A stretch of 64,000 nt of DNA, taken from NCBI GenBank assembly GCA_016879935.1, contig JAACJQ010000307.1:1-64000 (forward strand), read 5' to 3'. Positions 36,063 through 45,900 of the stretch are shown one piece after another; position 1 is the stretch's first letter, and every line of letters starts with the position of its first letter. The stretch comes from Archangiaceae bacterium. GTDB taxonomy: Bacteria; Myxococcota; Myxococcia; Myxococcales; Myxococcaceae. The notes beneath the pieces are model-generated. The model was given only the letters and a program-made list of their open reading frames with translations. It was not told where the DNA came from and did not search any database. Position numbers and translations under genes: made by a program.

Positions 36063-38245
36063 GCCTCAACCGCGAAAAGCTGCTCGCGCAGTTTCGTGAG
36101 CTCGTGGTGGAGCGGCTCGCCAAGGTGAACCGCGCGCTCATGTCGCTCGAGGCTGGCGCCGACGTCGAGGCAGGCAAGGCGTCGCTGCGCGAGCTGCACG
36201 GGCTGAAGGGCGAAGCGCGCATGATGGGCTTCGCCGAGGTGAACACCCTGGTGCACCAGATGGAGGAGCTGGTGCGCACCGTCGAGCCGCTCGGCTACGA
36301 GGTGGGCCCCGGGAGCGTCGATGCGCTGCTCGTCGCGTCCGACGCGGTGGGCGTGCTGGCGGGGGCCGTTCAGGGCGCTCCAGTCGAACTCCCGCGCCTG
36401 CTCGAGTGGTTGGGGCAGGCGATCGCGACCGAGAAAGCGCGTGTGGCGCAGGTGATGCCGGCCGCAGCCGCGGTGCCCGTGCCGCAACCTCCGCCGTCGG
36501 CACCCGAGGCGCGGCCAGCAGCTCCCGTCGTCGCCAGGCCGCCTTCGGCACCAGCGGGCTCCGATGCCGCCACGATTCGCATCAGCCAGCAGAGCCTCGA
36601 GGTGCTCACCAGCGCCGTGACGACGCTGCAGCAGGTCGGGCGGCGCCGCGAGCTGAACGCGTCACGACAGCGCGTGCTCGCGAAGGAGCTCGCGGTGCTC
36701 CAGCGCCTCGCGGAAGACCTGGGGCCCGAGGCGCAGGCGCTCGCCGCCCGGCTCGGCAAGGTGAAGGAGCTCTCGGGCGACATCAACCGGCTGCAGACGC
36801 TCATTCAGACCGACGAGGTGCGCGAGCTGACGGTGTTGACCGAAGAGATTCAGGCGCTGCGCATGCTGCCGCTCGGCCTTCTCTTCGACGCGTACCCGCG
36901 CATGGTGCGTGAGCTGGCGCGCGATCTCGGCAAAGAGGTCGAGCTGCGCGTCGACGGCGAAGACGAGCGCATCGATCGCACCGTGCTCGACGTGCTCAAA
37001 GATCCACTGCTCCACCTGGTGCGCAACGCCATCGATCACGGCCTCGAGCCCCGCGAAGAGCGCGTCGACTCTGGCAAGAACGCGAAGGGCACGCTCTGGC
37101 TCTCGGCGCGCCGAGAAGGTGAGCGGCTCGCCCTGCGCGTGCAGGACGATGGGCGTGGGTTGTCGGGGTCGACGCTGCGGCAGGTGGCCGTGCGCAAGGG
37201 GCTCATCGATCAGGCAACGGCCGACGGGCTGACCGATCTCGCCGCCATCGATCTCGTCTTCCTGCCGGGCTTCACCTCGAAGGACGAGGTCACCGACGTC
37301 TCTGGCCGTGGGGTGGGGCTCGACGTGGTGAAGACGCGGCTGCAGCAGATCGGCGGCGAGGTGACGGTGACGTCGTCGCCGGGCGAAGGCTCGACGTTCG
37401 AGCTCAAGGTGCCGCTGTCGCTGACGGTGGCGCCGGTGCTCTTCGTGCAGACGGGTGACGAGCGGTTCTGCGTGCCCGCGGCGAACGTGCTGCGGGCGCT
37501 GCAAGTCGAGGCGACGCAGGTGCGCGAGGTGGCGGGCCGCCCGGCCGTGGTGGTCGACGATGCCGTGCTGCCGTACCAGTCGATCGCCTCCATCCTCGCG
37601 GGAGCTCCGGAGCGGCCCGTCTCGGACGGAGAGGTCGTGCTCGTGGTGCGCGGGCGCGGCCAGACGGCGGCCATCGGCATCGATCGGGTGCTCGATGAAC
37701 GAGTGCAGGCCATTCTTCCCCTCCGAGGGCTGCTCTCGCGCTTCGGGCACCTCTCGGGGGCGACGCAGCTCCCGGACGGCACCCTGGCGATGGTGCTCTC
37801 GGCGCCGCACCTCGTGGCCACGGCGCACGGCCGCGAGCTCAAGCTCTCTGCGCAGCTGAGCGCGAAGGTCGAGGCGCGCAGACGCCGGGTGTTGGTGGTC
37901 GACGACTCTCCGCTGACGCGCGAGCTGCTGGTCTCGCTGCTCGAATCGGTGGGCTACGAGATCGTCCAGGCGGGCGACGGGGCCGAAGCGCTCGACCGGC
38001 TCGCTCGTGAGGTCGTCGACGCCGTGGTGACGGACCTCGAGATGCCCACCGTCGATGGGCTCGAGCTGACGAGGCGCCTCAAGGTGCACCCGACCCTCAA
38101 GAGCCTGCCAGTGGTGATCGTCACGACACGTGGCAGCGAACAGGACCGGCGACGTGGCATGGAGGCAGGCGCCGATGGGTACGTGACGAAGGGCGACCTC
38201 GTGCGACAAGATCTGGTCGACGTCGTCGCGCGGCTGCTCGCCTGA
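36059..38245 (+). CDS. cheA: CheA-CheY fusion chemotaxis kinase
   Basis: The 728-residue protein begins with an Hpt (P1) domain with phosphoacceptor His47 (LHGLKGEARMMGF). A Pro/Ala linker takes the place of a P2 domain. Dimerisation and ATPase domains follow (LVRNAIDHGLEPREER, DDGRGLSG, GRGVGLDVVKTRL), then a CheW-like regulatory domain. A C-terminal receiver begins at about 600 ([15 protein letters not shown], phosphoacceptor in VVTDLEMPTVDG). The arrangement resembles FrzE of Myxococcus xanthus. The frame is open far upstream, but ATG 36059, overlapping the receptor stop, is the start of the Hpt domain. No separate cheY is in the operon, so the fused receiver probably serves as output or phosphate sink. 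Confidence 0.93.
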   Translation: MSLNREKLLAQFRELVVERLAKVNRALMSLEAGADVEAGKASLRELHGLKGEARMMGFAEVNTLVHQMEELVRTVEPLGYEVGPGSVDALLVASDAVGVLAGAVQGAPVELPRLLEWLGQAIATEKARVAQVMPAAAAVPVPQPPPSAPEARPAAPVVARPPSAPAGSDAATIRISQQSLEVLTSAVTTLQQVGRRRELNASRQRVLAKELAVLQRLAEDLGPEAQALAARLGKVKELSGDINRLQTLIQTDEVRELTVLTEEIQALRMLPLGLLFDAYPRMVRELARDLGKEVELRVDGEDERIDRTVLDVLKDPLLHLVRNAIDHGLEPREERVDSGKNAKGTLWLSARREGERLALRVQDDGRGLSGSTLRQVAVRKGLIDQATADGLTDLAAIDLVFLPGFTSKDEVTDVSGRGVGLDVVKTRLQQIGGEVTVTSSPGEGSTFELKVPLSLTVAPVLFVQTGDERFCVPAANVLRALQVEATQVREVAGRPAVVVDDAVLPYQSIASILAGAPERPVSDGEVVLVVRGRGQTAAIGIDRVLDERVQAILPLRGLLSRFGHLSGATQLPDGTLAMVLSAPHLVATAHGRELKLSAQLSAKVEARRRRVLVVDDSPLTRELLVSLLESVGYEIVQAGDGAEALDRLAREVVDAVVTDLEMPTVDGLELTRRLKVHPTLKSLPVVIVTTRGSEQDRRRGMEAGADGYVTKGDLVRQDLVDVVARLLA

Positions 38246-38307
38246 TGGCCGGGTGAACGAGTGGCGGGAGTTCGGGGACCGCAGTACGCAAAGGGTGAGT
38301 GACGACG

Positions 38308-39396
38308 ATGAGCCGCAAGTGTCAGGTGCTGGTGGTCGACGACTCGCCGCTGTGTCGGCAATTGATCGTCGATGCCATCACGCGCGACCCCGACGTCGAG
38401 GTGGTGGGGCAGGCCGAGAACGGTGAAGAGGCCATCGCGAAGACGATCGAGCTCAAGCCGAACGTCATCACGATGGACGTCGACATGCCGGTGCTCGACG
38501 GGTTGGGCGCGTGCGAGCGCATCATGTCGGAGACGCCCACGCCGATTCTCGTGCTCACGGCCGACCCGCGGAACCAGGCGCCCGAGTTGACGCATCGGGC
38601 CCTCGCTGCCGGCGCCCTCGCGTTGCAGGTGAAGCCCGCGATGGATGCGGGCCCCGAGGCGTGGAACCTCGCGCGTGAGGTGAAACTGCTCTCGACGGTG
38701 AAGGTGATTCGGCATCTGCGTGGCGTGAAGAAGTCGACCAGCACCACCGGGGCCTTCTCGTCGGCGGGCTCGTCACCCTCCAGCGAGTCCCACGTTGCGC
38801 CAGGCGCGGCGTCCGCCGTCGGGCTCGTGGTGGTCGCCTCGTCGACTGGCGGCCCGCAGGTCGTGCACAAGCTCGTCAGCGATCTGCCGGCTGATTTCCC
38901 CGCGCCGGTGTTGATCGTTCAGCACATCAACGCGGCCTTCGCCGATTCGCTCGTCGGTTGGCTCGGCACCTCGGCCAAGCTGAAGGTGCGCGGCGCAAAA
39001 GATGGAGATCTGCTGACGCCGGGCACGGTGTTGATCGCTCCGTCGGGGTCGCACCTCACGGTGCCCTCGCGTGGGCGCGTCGCAGTGATGCCCGGTGAAC
39101 CACGAGATGGGCACCTGCCTTCGGCGACGATGCTGCTCGAGTCGGCGGCGAAGGCGTACGGCAAACGCGTCGTCGGCGTGATCCTCACTGGCATGGGCAA
39201 CGACGGCGTCGACGGCCTGGCGGCGATTCGGGCGGCGGGTGGAAAGACGATCGCGCAGAGCCAGGAGTCGTGCGTGGTGTTCGGCATGCCGGGCGCGGCG
39301 ATCGCGAAGGGTGTCGTCGATCACGTGATTCATGGTGACGACGTGGGCAAGGCGCTGGTGCGGCTCGCGCGCGGGCAGGATCCGTCGAGGCCCTGA
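38308..39396 (+). CDS. cheB: Chemotaxis protein-glutamate methylesterase CheB
   Basis: The product has 362 residues from ATG 38308; GTG 38299 would add three. An N-terminal receiver (VLVVDDSPL, phosphoacceptor Asp57 in [12 protein letters not shown]) is joined by a Ser-rich linker to the CheB methylesterase/deamidase domain. The Ser-His-Asp triad is visible in [14 protein letters not shown] and GMGNDGVDG. CheB removes methyl groups from receptor glutamates and so resets sensitivity. It acts on the two receptors upstream, opposed by CheR encoded next. The 62-base gap before it is the largest in the operon. Confidence 0.95.
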   Translation: MSRKCQVLVVDDSPLCRQLIVDAITRDPDVEVVGQAENGEEAIAKTIELKPNVITMDVDMPVLDGLGACERIMSETPTPILVLTADPRNQAPELTHRALAAGALALQVKPAMDAGPEAWNLAREVKLLSTVKVIRHLRGVKKSTSTTGAFSSAGSSPSSESHVAPGAASAVGLVVVASSTGGPQVVHKLVSDLPADFPAPVLIVQHINAAFADSLVGWLGTSAKLKVRGAKDGDLLTPGTVLIAPSGSHLTVPSRGRVAVMPGEPRDGHLPSATMLLESAAKAYGKRVVGVILTGMGNDGVDGLAAIRAAGGKTIAQSQESCVVFGMPGAAIAKGVVDHVIHGDDVGKALVRLARGQDPSRP

Positions 39397-40605
39397 GTGG
39401 AGGGCGATCTCGACCTGCTCTTCGAGCTCGTCTCCCGGCGCAGCGGCAGCGCGTTGTCGAAGCAGCAGCGGGAGCGTGTGCAGCAGTGCGCCGAGCGGCT
39501 GCGTGGTGGGCGGCCGTGGCCCAGCTTCGTCGACGAGCTGCACGGCCGGCAGGGCGCGATGGCGCTGCTCGAGCTGCTGGCCTCGGCCTCGGTGCACAAG
39601 ACCGATCTCTTTCGCGACGAGCCGCAGCTCGAGGCGTTGGAGCGGTACGTGCTCGCGCCGCTGGCCGAGTCGGGCAGGGCGCTGCAGCTGTGGAGCGCGG
39701 GCTGCGCGACGGGTGAAGAGGTCGCGACCTTGTTGTTGTTGCTGGCGCGCGTGGGCGCGAACCCTGCGAGCCGGGTGTTGGGCACGGACTTGTCGGCAAG
39801 CGCCCTCACGCAGGCGAGGCGGCTGACGTTCTCTGACGAGGCGATGCGGCGGGTGCCGGCTGCTCTCTCGGAGCGGTGGTTTCGGCGCAACGCTGAGGGC
39901 CTCGTGCTCGACCCGAAGCTCTCGGCGCAGGCGCGGTTTCAGCAGCACAACCTGGTCGAGACGCCGTACCCGTTTCCCGAGGTGGGCACCGGCTTCGACG
40001 TGATCGTCTGTCGCAACGTGCTCATCTACTTCACGCCCGAAGCTGCCGAGCGCACGGTGGGCCTGCTGGCGGAGCGCTTGCGGCGGGGCGGCACGCTGGT
40101 GCTGTCGGCGGCCGAGCCGATTCTGAAGCCGCGCGCCGATCTCGAGACGCTGCGAGTCGGGGGCACGTTCTTCTACCGGCCGAGAACGGAGCCGGTGCCC
40201 GAGGTGCGAGCGGTTCCGCCACCGAGGCCGAGCGCTCCCGTTCCGGTGCCGAGGCCGTCAGCGCCGGTGCGGGTCGAGGTTGCAGCAGTCGAGACGAAGT
40301 CTCCCGAGCAGGAAGGTGAAGAGCTGTTCTCGCTGGTGCTCGAGTGGTCGGCCGCGGGTCAGCCCGACAGTGAGACCGAGGCGGGGCTGCGCAAATCGCT
40401 GTACCTGTCGCCCGACCTCGCTGCGGCGCGGTACTGCCTGGGGTTGTTGCTCGACCAGCGTGGGCTGCGGGCCGATGCGACCACGGAATATCGGAGGGCG
40501 TTGTCGGTGCTCCAGTCTGGTCGCGCGCGGCCCACGCCGTTCTTCCTCAACCCCGAGCGATTGGCCGAAGCGTGTCGGCGCGCGTTGAGTCGTTTGAGCG
40601 CCTGA
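39397..40605 (+). CDS. cheR: Chemotaxis methyltransferase CheR with TPR tail
   Basis: The 402-residue protein starts at GTG 39397, directly after cheB. The SAM-dependent methyltransferase domain contains LQLWSAGCATGEEVATLLLLL (SAM binding), FDVIVCRNVLIYF and GGTLVLSAAEPI, all typical of CheR. A Pro/Val-rich linker (about 265-295) leads to a C-terminal TPR-like region (LYLSPDLAAARYCLGLLLDQRG). TPR-tailed CheR proteins occur in several myxobacterial chemosensory systems and probably dock to partner proteins. CheR methylates receptor glutamates. Confidence 0.93.
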   Translation: MEGDLDLLFELVSRRSGSALSKQQRERVQQCAERLRGGRPWPSFVDELHGRQGAMALLELLASASVHKTDLFRDEPQLEALERYVLAPLAESGRALQLWSAGCATGEEVATLLLLLARVGANPASRVLGTDLSASALTQARRLTFSDEAMRRVPAALSERWFRRNAEGLVLDPKLSAQARFQQHNLVETPYPFPEVGTGFDVIVCRNVLIYFTPEAAERTVGLLAERLRRGGTLVLSAAEPILKPRADLETLRVGGTFFYRPRTEPVPEVRAVPPPRPSAPVPVPRPSAPVRVEVAAVETKSPEQEGEELFSLVLEWSAAGQPDSETEAGLRKSLYLSPDLAAARYCLGLLLDQRGLRADATTEYRRALSVLQSGRARPTPFFLNPERLAEACRRALSRLSA

Positions 40606-40606
40606 G

Positions 40607-40867
40607 TCAGGGCCAGTCGACCCAGGCGGGAGCGAGACGCTCATCGCGGCGTGGCTCGAGCGCGAGGAAGCGGGAGTACGCCCGGCGAGCGCACTCCACG
40701 TCGGCGGGATCATGCCGGGCGCACGCGGACGCCAGAACGAGCCAACACTTCGACGCGCTTGCGCGATTCGCCATGCGCGCGCTGGGTTGGTCACGAGCCA
40801 CTGGCGCGCTTCTGCGAGCAACACCCTCGGCGGCGAGCTCGAAGGAGCAGCGTGAGCAGTGCGGAGA
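40607..40867 (-). pseudogene. Possible frameshifted TPR-like remnant
   Basis: On the minus strand two overlapping frames look coding. One reads VLLAEARQWLVTNPARAWRI from about 40824 downwards. The other reads CWLVLASACARHDPADVEC and then ARRAYSRFLALEP, ending with TGA at 40607. Joined by one frameshift near 40755 they would form a TPR-like tail of the kind seen in myxobacterial proteins. A free-standing 64-residue protein starting at GTG 40801 is the alternative. There is no good ribosome binding site. The segment lies directly downstream of the BamE-like gene, and the second frame is in phase with that gene across its TGA stop. Coding status is uncertain. Confidence 0.3.
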
Positions 40868-41203
40868 TCAGTCGACGTAGAACTCGGCGTGCGTGCCGGT
40901 GACGACTGCGTGATCGAACCTGACGAGCCGAAGGTGAAAGTGCGAGTCGCACGCGCTGCGTGAGTAGAACCAGACATCGCCCGAGCGGTGCAGTGGCGCT
41001 CCGAGCCGGTCGGTCACTTCGCGAGCCGTCATTCCCGAGCGAATGGCGCGGAACGCCGAGTCGCTGAAGCCGGGCGCGAACTCGGAGGTGTCATCGAACG
41101 CGAGTGAAGCGACGACCCCGTCGAGGCCTTCGATCGACCAGAGCTGCGCGCCACACAGGACGCTGCAGAGTGCCAGAAGGCTCACGAGCAACGCGCGCTT
41201 CAC
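40868..41203 (-). CDS. BamE/SmpA-like small envelope protein
   Basis: The 111-residue protein starts at GTG 41203 with a hydrophobic signal or anchor (RALLVSLLALCSVLCGA) that could be a lipoprotein signal (lipobox-like VLCG is imperfect). The body has the SmpA/OmlA pattern FRAIRSGMTAREVTDRLGAP followed by short strands WFYSRS and HLRLVRF. The fold is shared by BamE and several periplasmic helper proteins; assignment to the BAM complex itself is not supported. It follows the 41232-41864 lipoprotein gene on the same strand after 28 bases. Confidence 0.65.
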   Translation of the reverse strand: MKRALLVSLLALCSVLCGAQLWSIEGLDGVVASLAFDDTSEFAPGFSDSAFRAIRSGMTAREVTDRLGAPLHRSGDVWFYSRSACDSHFHLRLVRFDHAVVTGTHAEFYVD

Positions 41204-41231
41204 CGGGACATCATCGGCCGCCTGTCGAAAG

Positions 41232-41864
41232 TCAGTACAAGTCGCCGCTGCCGTCGTCGCCGAACTCGAGCAGCTCCCGCACTTCGCCATCGCGCCGTTG
41301 CGACACGACGCCCGAGAGCGGAACCGCTGGATGCACGCCATCGACGCACCCCTCGAACACCCCTGCTGGCACCGTCACGGAGCGTGCTCCACCGTCGGTC
41401 TTCGGCCGCTCGATCGCACGCCACGCGAGCTCGACGATCGCGGCCGGCACGCTGCCCAGGTGGTGAATCTCGGGCTTCTCGTCTTGCCGCACCCAGGCCT
41501 CGCTGAGCGCCGCTTCGAACGACGCGCGATCGACCGGCTGCTTCGTGAAGGTCAGTCGTACCCGCAGCTGTTCGCCGACCCCGAGGCGATCGATCGACAC
41601 GTGCAGATGATCCTGTCGGCCCGACACGGCCACACGCTCGAGGACCGTGCGCTCGTTCTGGGTGAGCAGGTGCACGGTGAACTGCCCGCGCCGCCACGCA
41701 GCGTTGACGTCGCTCGTCGCAGCAATCGTCTCGGGGCGCCGTTGTCGATAGTCGGCCAGCAACGCATCAGCGCGCTCATTCACGCCGGTGGCCACCGTTC
41801 GGCAACCAGACAGCACGACCAGCATCGTCAGCAGCACGCGCACGCGAGGCGCTCTTAGCGCCAT
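41232..41864 (-). CDS. Lipoprotein of unknown function
   Basis: The product has 210 residues from ATG 41864 (a GTG three bases earlier overlaps the upstream stop and is equally possible). The signal ends in lipobox VLSGC, so it is probably lipidated. The mature protein opens with helix ADALLADYRQRRP, as in LolA/VioE-type or YbaY-like outer-membrane-directed proteins, then alternates strands (FTVHLLTQNERTVLERV, LRVRLTFTKQPV). I do not recognise a specific family. It is translationally coupled to the TIGR02996 gene upstream and is followed by the BamE-like gene, giving a three-gene minus-strand unit. Confidence 0.7.
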   Translation of the reverse strand: MALRAPRVRVLLTMLVVLSGCRTVATGVNERADALLADYRQRRPETIAATSDVNAAWRRGQFTVHLLTQNERTVLERVAVSGRQDHLHVSIDRLGVGEQLRVRLTFTKQPVDRASFEAALSEAWVRQDEKPEIHHLGSVPAAIVELAWRAIERPKTDGGARSVTVPAGVFEGCVDGVHPAVPLSGVVSQRRDGEVRELLEFGDDGSGDLY

Positions 41865-42757
41865 CACGACTCGACGGCCTCACCCAACACGAGCGACGAC
41901 AACTTCGGCAGCCTGCGCGACAGCTGCATCACCCGCTTCGCGGCCCGCTCGGTGAGCCCGCTCCGAAGGAGATCGATCGTCGTCAGCCGTTCGATCGACG
42001 CGCCTTCCTCGAGCGCCGCGACGGCATCGACGCCCATCTCGGAGGCCTCGATGGTGAGCGCCTCGAGGGCCGGGAGCGCCAACACGTCTCGCACCGTCGC
42101 CGGCTCCACCTCGCCCGACACGATCAGCTTCACGCTTCGGAGCCGCGCTCCGTTCGACTCGAACAGCTGCTTCGCCGTGGTCTGCGTCCACCCGAGGAAG
42201 GCGATCTCGAGCGACGACAACCGGGCCAGCGCGGGCAAGGTGCCGCTGAGCTCTGGCACCGAGAGATGCAGTTGCTCCAACGCCGGCAGCGTCGTGGGAA
42301 TCGTCGTCAGCTCGAGCGTGCGCGGCGAATAGATAGTCAACGCCAACAACACGCGCGGCGCCGCCTGCTCGAGCACACGAAGCGACTCGGTCATCGGCTC
42401 CTGACCCAACGAGAGCGCGCGCACGAAGCGCATCGACGGGTGCGCCAGCAAGCGCTCGAGCTCGATTCGTTCACCCGGAGCCTGCTGCCGCATCAACGTC
42501 GCCGTGTGCACGAAGCCCCAGCGCCACTGCGCGACCGGCCCCGCGAGACAGCGAATGCCTGGTTCGTAGAGCAACGCTTTCACGCGCTCGCGCTGACGAC
42601 GATCGAGCGACGGCAAGAGCTGCAACGCGATCAACTCACCCCGGGCATCACCCGACTGCGCGAGCCAATCGCCGTACACCGCGAACGCTTGCGGGTCGTC
42701 GGGCGCCGCTTCGATCGCCGCCTCGAACGCATCGCGTTGTCTCACCTCAGCCGACAC
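41864..42757 (-). CDS. TIGR02996-domain protein (second of three)
   Basis: The 297-residue protein starts at GTG 42757 with a GGAG about eight bases upstream; a longer frame to 42826 lacks coding sense. The N-terminus has the TIGR02996 signature (AAPDDPQAFAVYGDWLAQSGDARGELIALQ). The rest is LRR-like (LEQLHLSVPELSGTLPALARL, SLEIAFLGW, LEALTIEASEMG). Function unknown. It heads the minus-strand unit with the lipoprotein and the BamE-like gene and is divergent from the M36 protease gene across 230 bases. Confidence 0.8.
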   Translation of the reverse strand: MSAEVRQRDAFEAAIEAAPDDPQAFAVYGDWLAQSGDARGELIALQLLPSLDRRQRERVKALLYEPGIRCLAGPVAQWRWGFVHTATLMRQQAPGERIELERLLAHPSMRFVRALSLGQEPMTESLRVLEQAAPRVLLALTIYSPRTLELTTIPTTLPALEQLHLSVPELSGTLPALARLSSLEIAFLGWTQTTAKQLFESNGARLRSVKLIVSGEVEPATVRDVLALPALEALTIEASEMGVDAVAALEEGASIERLTTIDLLRSGLTERAAKRVMQLSRRLPKLSSLVLGEAVES

Positions 42758-42906
42758 TTTCCGCGCTCCCAGACCGTGAGAAATCGCGCAACTCGTCGGT
42801 TTTCTGGCGAACACACCTCGGCACACACTGACAGCGCCGCCATGCTGTTATCTGGCTGTCGGCAGAAAACGAGCGCGTAAGTCTATGAAATAACACATCT
42901 ATCACC

Positions 42907-42950
42907 TTGCAATGTGAAGTGCGTGTCGGTATTTCCCGCGCCGCAATGTG
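42907..42950 (+). promoter_or_regulatory. Candidate promoter and repeated GCAATGTG upstream of the M36 protease
   Basis: The 230-base divergent gap is locally AT-richer than its surroundings. TTGCAA at 42907 and TATTTC at 42930 are spaced 17 bases apart, a modest sigma-70-like match (4/6 and 3/6). The octamer GCAATGTG occurs twice, at 42909-42916 and 42943-42950, in the same orientation and 34 bases apart, which could mark an activator or repressor site. Both observations are weak on their own. Confidence 0.22.
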
Positions 42951-42987
42951 GGGCTGTGGAGCAGCCCTTCCGCCACCAGGAGCCATC

Positions 42988-45900
42988 ATGAACACACCGC
43001 TCGCCACTCGACTGTCGATCGCCGTCGCTGCCCTTTGCAGCACGGTGGTGCAGGCGGCTCCCGATGCGTTCCTGTCTCGTGGCGAACGCCGTGAGTTGGT
43101 CTCGCCCGAGACGTTGTCGATTGATGCGCGGCAAGCGTTCGCGAACGGCTTCATCTCATCGACCGAGCCGCGCCTCGGCGTACCCACGTTCTTCTGGGCG
43201 GGCCGTCCGCCTGCGGGAGCCCTCACGCCGCGCGACATGGGTCTCTCCGCCGAGCAGGTCGCGCGCCGCACGTTGTTCACGCACGCCGAACTCTATCGTG
43301 GCGACCGCACGCGGTGGGCCGAGGCTCGCCTGTCGAACCTGCACGAGCTGAACGATCAGGGAGCCGTGATCGCTTCGTTCCAGCAGGACATCGGAGGCGT
43401 GCGCGTCTTCCGCGACGAGGTGAAGGTCGCGATGACGAAGGACTATGTGGTGGTCGCGATCGCCGGCTACCTCACGCCTGAGACGAAGCGCCTGGGCAGC
43501 TGGTCGCTCACGCCGTCGACCGCCGCAGCCTCTGCGGTGAGCATGATGACGGGGCGGGGCGTCGAGGCGTCTGCGCTCAAGCCCATCGCCTTCAAAGACG
43601 GCTACCAGCTCTGGCAGCTCGGTGATGAGCCGACGCCGGTGCGCGGCCGCCGCGTCTGGTTCCCCACGCCCGACGGTCTCGAGCCCGGCTACTACGTCGA
43701 GATCGAGCTCAACGAAGGCGAGACCGACTCGCGCTATTTCAGCTTCGTCATCTCGGCGCGCGACGGGCAGGTGCTGTTCCAGAAGAACCTCACCGCTGAC
43801 GCGAGCTTCAAGGTGTGGGCCGAGGCAGGCGGCATCGGGCTTCCCTCCGACGCCCCGTCTGGCACTTCGCCGACGCCGCACCCCGCTGGCACGCCGAACC
43901 AGTTCCAGCCGCCCTACGTCGCGCCCGAGCTGGTGACCCGCGAGTACGGCCCCATCAGCACGATGGACCCCTGGCTCGCGGCGAACGCGACGCGCACCGA
44001 AGGCAACAACACGTTCACGTACATCGACGCCGCGCGGCCCAATGGGTTCGGCGCAGGCGACGTGGCGCCCACGCCCAACGGAGACCCCGACGCGGGCGTG
44101 CTCGTGTTCGATCGCACCTACGACCCGCTGCAGAACCCCGACGTGAGCGCCGAGCAGCGCATGGCCGCCGCGACGCAGCTCTTCTACGACATCAACTTCC
44201 TGCACGACTGGTACTACGACCGCGGCTTCGACGAGCGCTCGGGCAACGCGCAGACCTCGAACTTCGGGCGCGGCGGCATCGAGAACGACCCCATCAACGC
44301 CGAGGGCCAGGACAACTCGGGCCGCAGCAACGCGAACATGTCGACGCCTGCCGACGGCTCGCGCCCGCGCATGCAGATGTACATCTTCACGGGCACGTCG
44401 ACCGAGCGCCTCAGCTACAACGGCGCCAACGTCGCCGCGAACGGAGCCGCCTTCGGCCCGCAGACATACAACGTCACTGCCGAGGTCGTGTACGTGAACG
44501 ATGGCGACCCGTCGGGCATGGGCGGCTCGGTGAACGACGGCTGCCAGGCGAGCTTCATGGTGCCGGTGATGGGCAAGATCGCGCTCGTCGATCGCGGCAA
44601 CTGCACCTTCGTGCAGAAGGTGCAGATCGCGCAGATGAACGGCGCGCTCGGCGTGATCATCGCTGACAACACCACCTCGCCGCAGCCGCCCGAGCTCGTC
44701 GGGTCTCCCATGCCGCAGACGTTGATTCCGGCGATGTCGCTCACGCGCACGGCGGGCACCACGCTCAAGAACGCGGTAGCCAACGCGCCGATCACGGTCA
44801 CGCTCTTCCGCAACGCCACCACCGATCGCGACGGCACCCTCGACAACGGCATCATCGCGCACGAGTGGGGCCACTACATCTCGAACCGGCTCATCGGTGA
44901 CGGCAACGGGCTCTCGGCCGTGCAGTCGTCGGGCATGGGTGAAGGGTGGGGCGACTTCCACGCGATGCTGCTGATGGTTCGCGCCGAAGACATCAACGTG
45001 CCGTCGAACGCGAACTGGAACGGCACCTGGGCGGTCGGCGGCTACACGACGTCGGCGACTGCAGCCGACGGCCATTACTACGGCGTGCGTCGCATCCCCT
45101 ACACGGTGGACTTCGCGAAGAACGGCCTGACCTTCAAACACATTCAGCGCGGCGTCGCGTTGCCGATCGTTCCCACCGCGTACGGCCTCGATGGCTCGCT
45201 CAACGCCGAGGTGCACTCGACCGGTGAGGTGTGGTGCACGATGTTGTGGGAGGCGTACGTCGCGCTGCTGCGTGACAGCCCGCGGCTCACCTTCGCCCAG
45301 GCGCAGGACCGCATGATGCGGTACCTCGTCGCGGCCTACAAACTGACGCCGATGATGCCGACCTTCGTCGAGGCTCGCGACGCGCTGCTCGCCGCGGCCG
45401 TGGCGCGTGACCCCCAGGACTTCGCGCTCATCTGGGGCGCCTTCGCCCGCCGCGGCATGGGCATGCTCGCGACCGCGCCCGATCGTGACGCGTCTGACAA
45501 CCGGCCCGCGGTCGAGAGTTTCGTGGTGGGCAACGCGCTCGCGATCACCGACGTCACCATCGATGACTCGACGATGAGCTGCGACAACGACGGCGTGCTC
45601 GACACCGACGAGGTCGGCAAGGTGAACGTCACCGTGAAGAACGTCGGCGTCGGCCCGCTCATGGGCACCACCGTCACGCTCTCGACGACGTCGACGGGCC
45701 TCTCGTTCCCCTCGGGGGCGATGGTGACCGTGCCGATGACGCAGCCGTTCGGCTCCACCACGGTGTCGGTGCCCGTCACGCTGCGCGGTGTGCGCGGCTT
45801 CCAGGGCGTGGTGATCACCGTCGCCGCGAACGATCCCTCGCTCGCGATGGCTGGCCCGATCACGAAGGAGTACCGCACCCGCCTCAACAGCAACGTTCGC

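Noticed and set aside
40868-40870. TGA stop of the BamE-like gene, followed by an open frame containing CSRCS, as a second selenocysteine candidate.
   Set aside because: No hairpin with a GG/GU loop appears 15-25 nt downstream, the BamE-like domain ends naturally at this stop, and no family motif calls for a Cys here.
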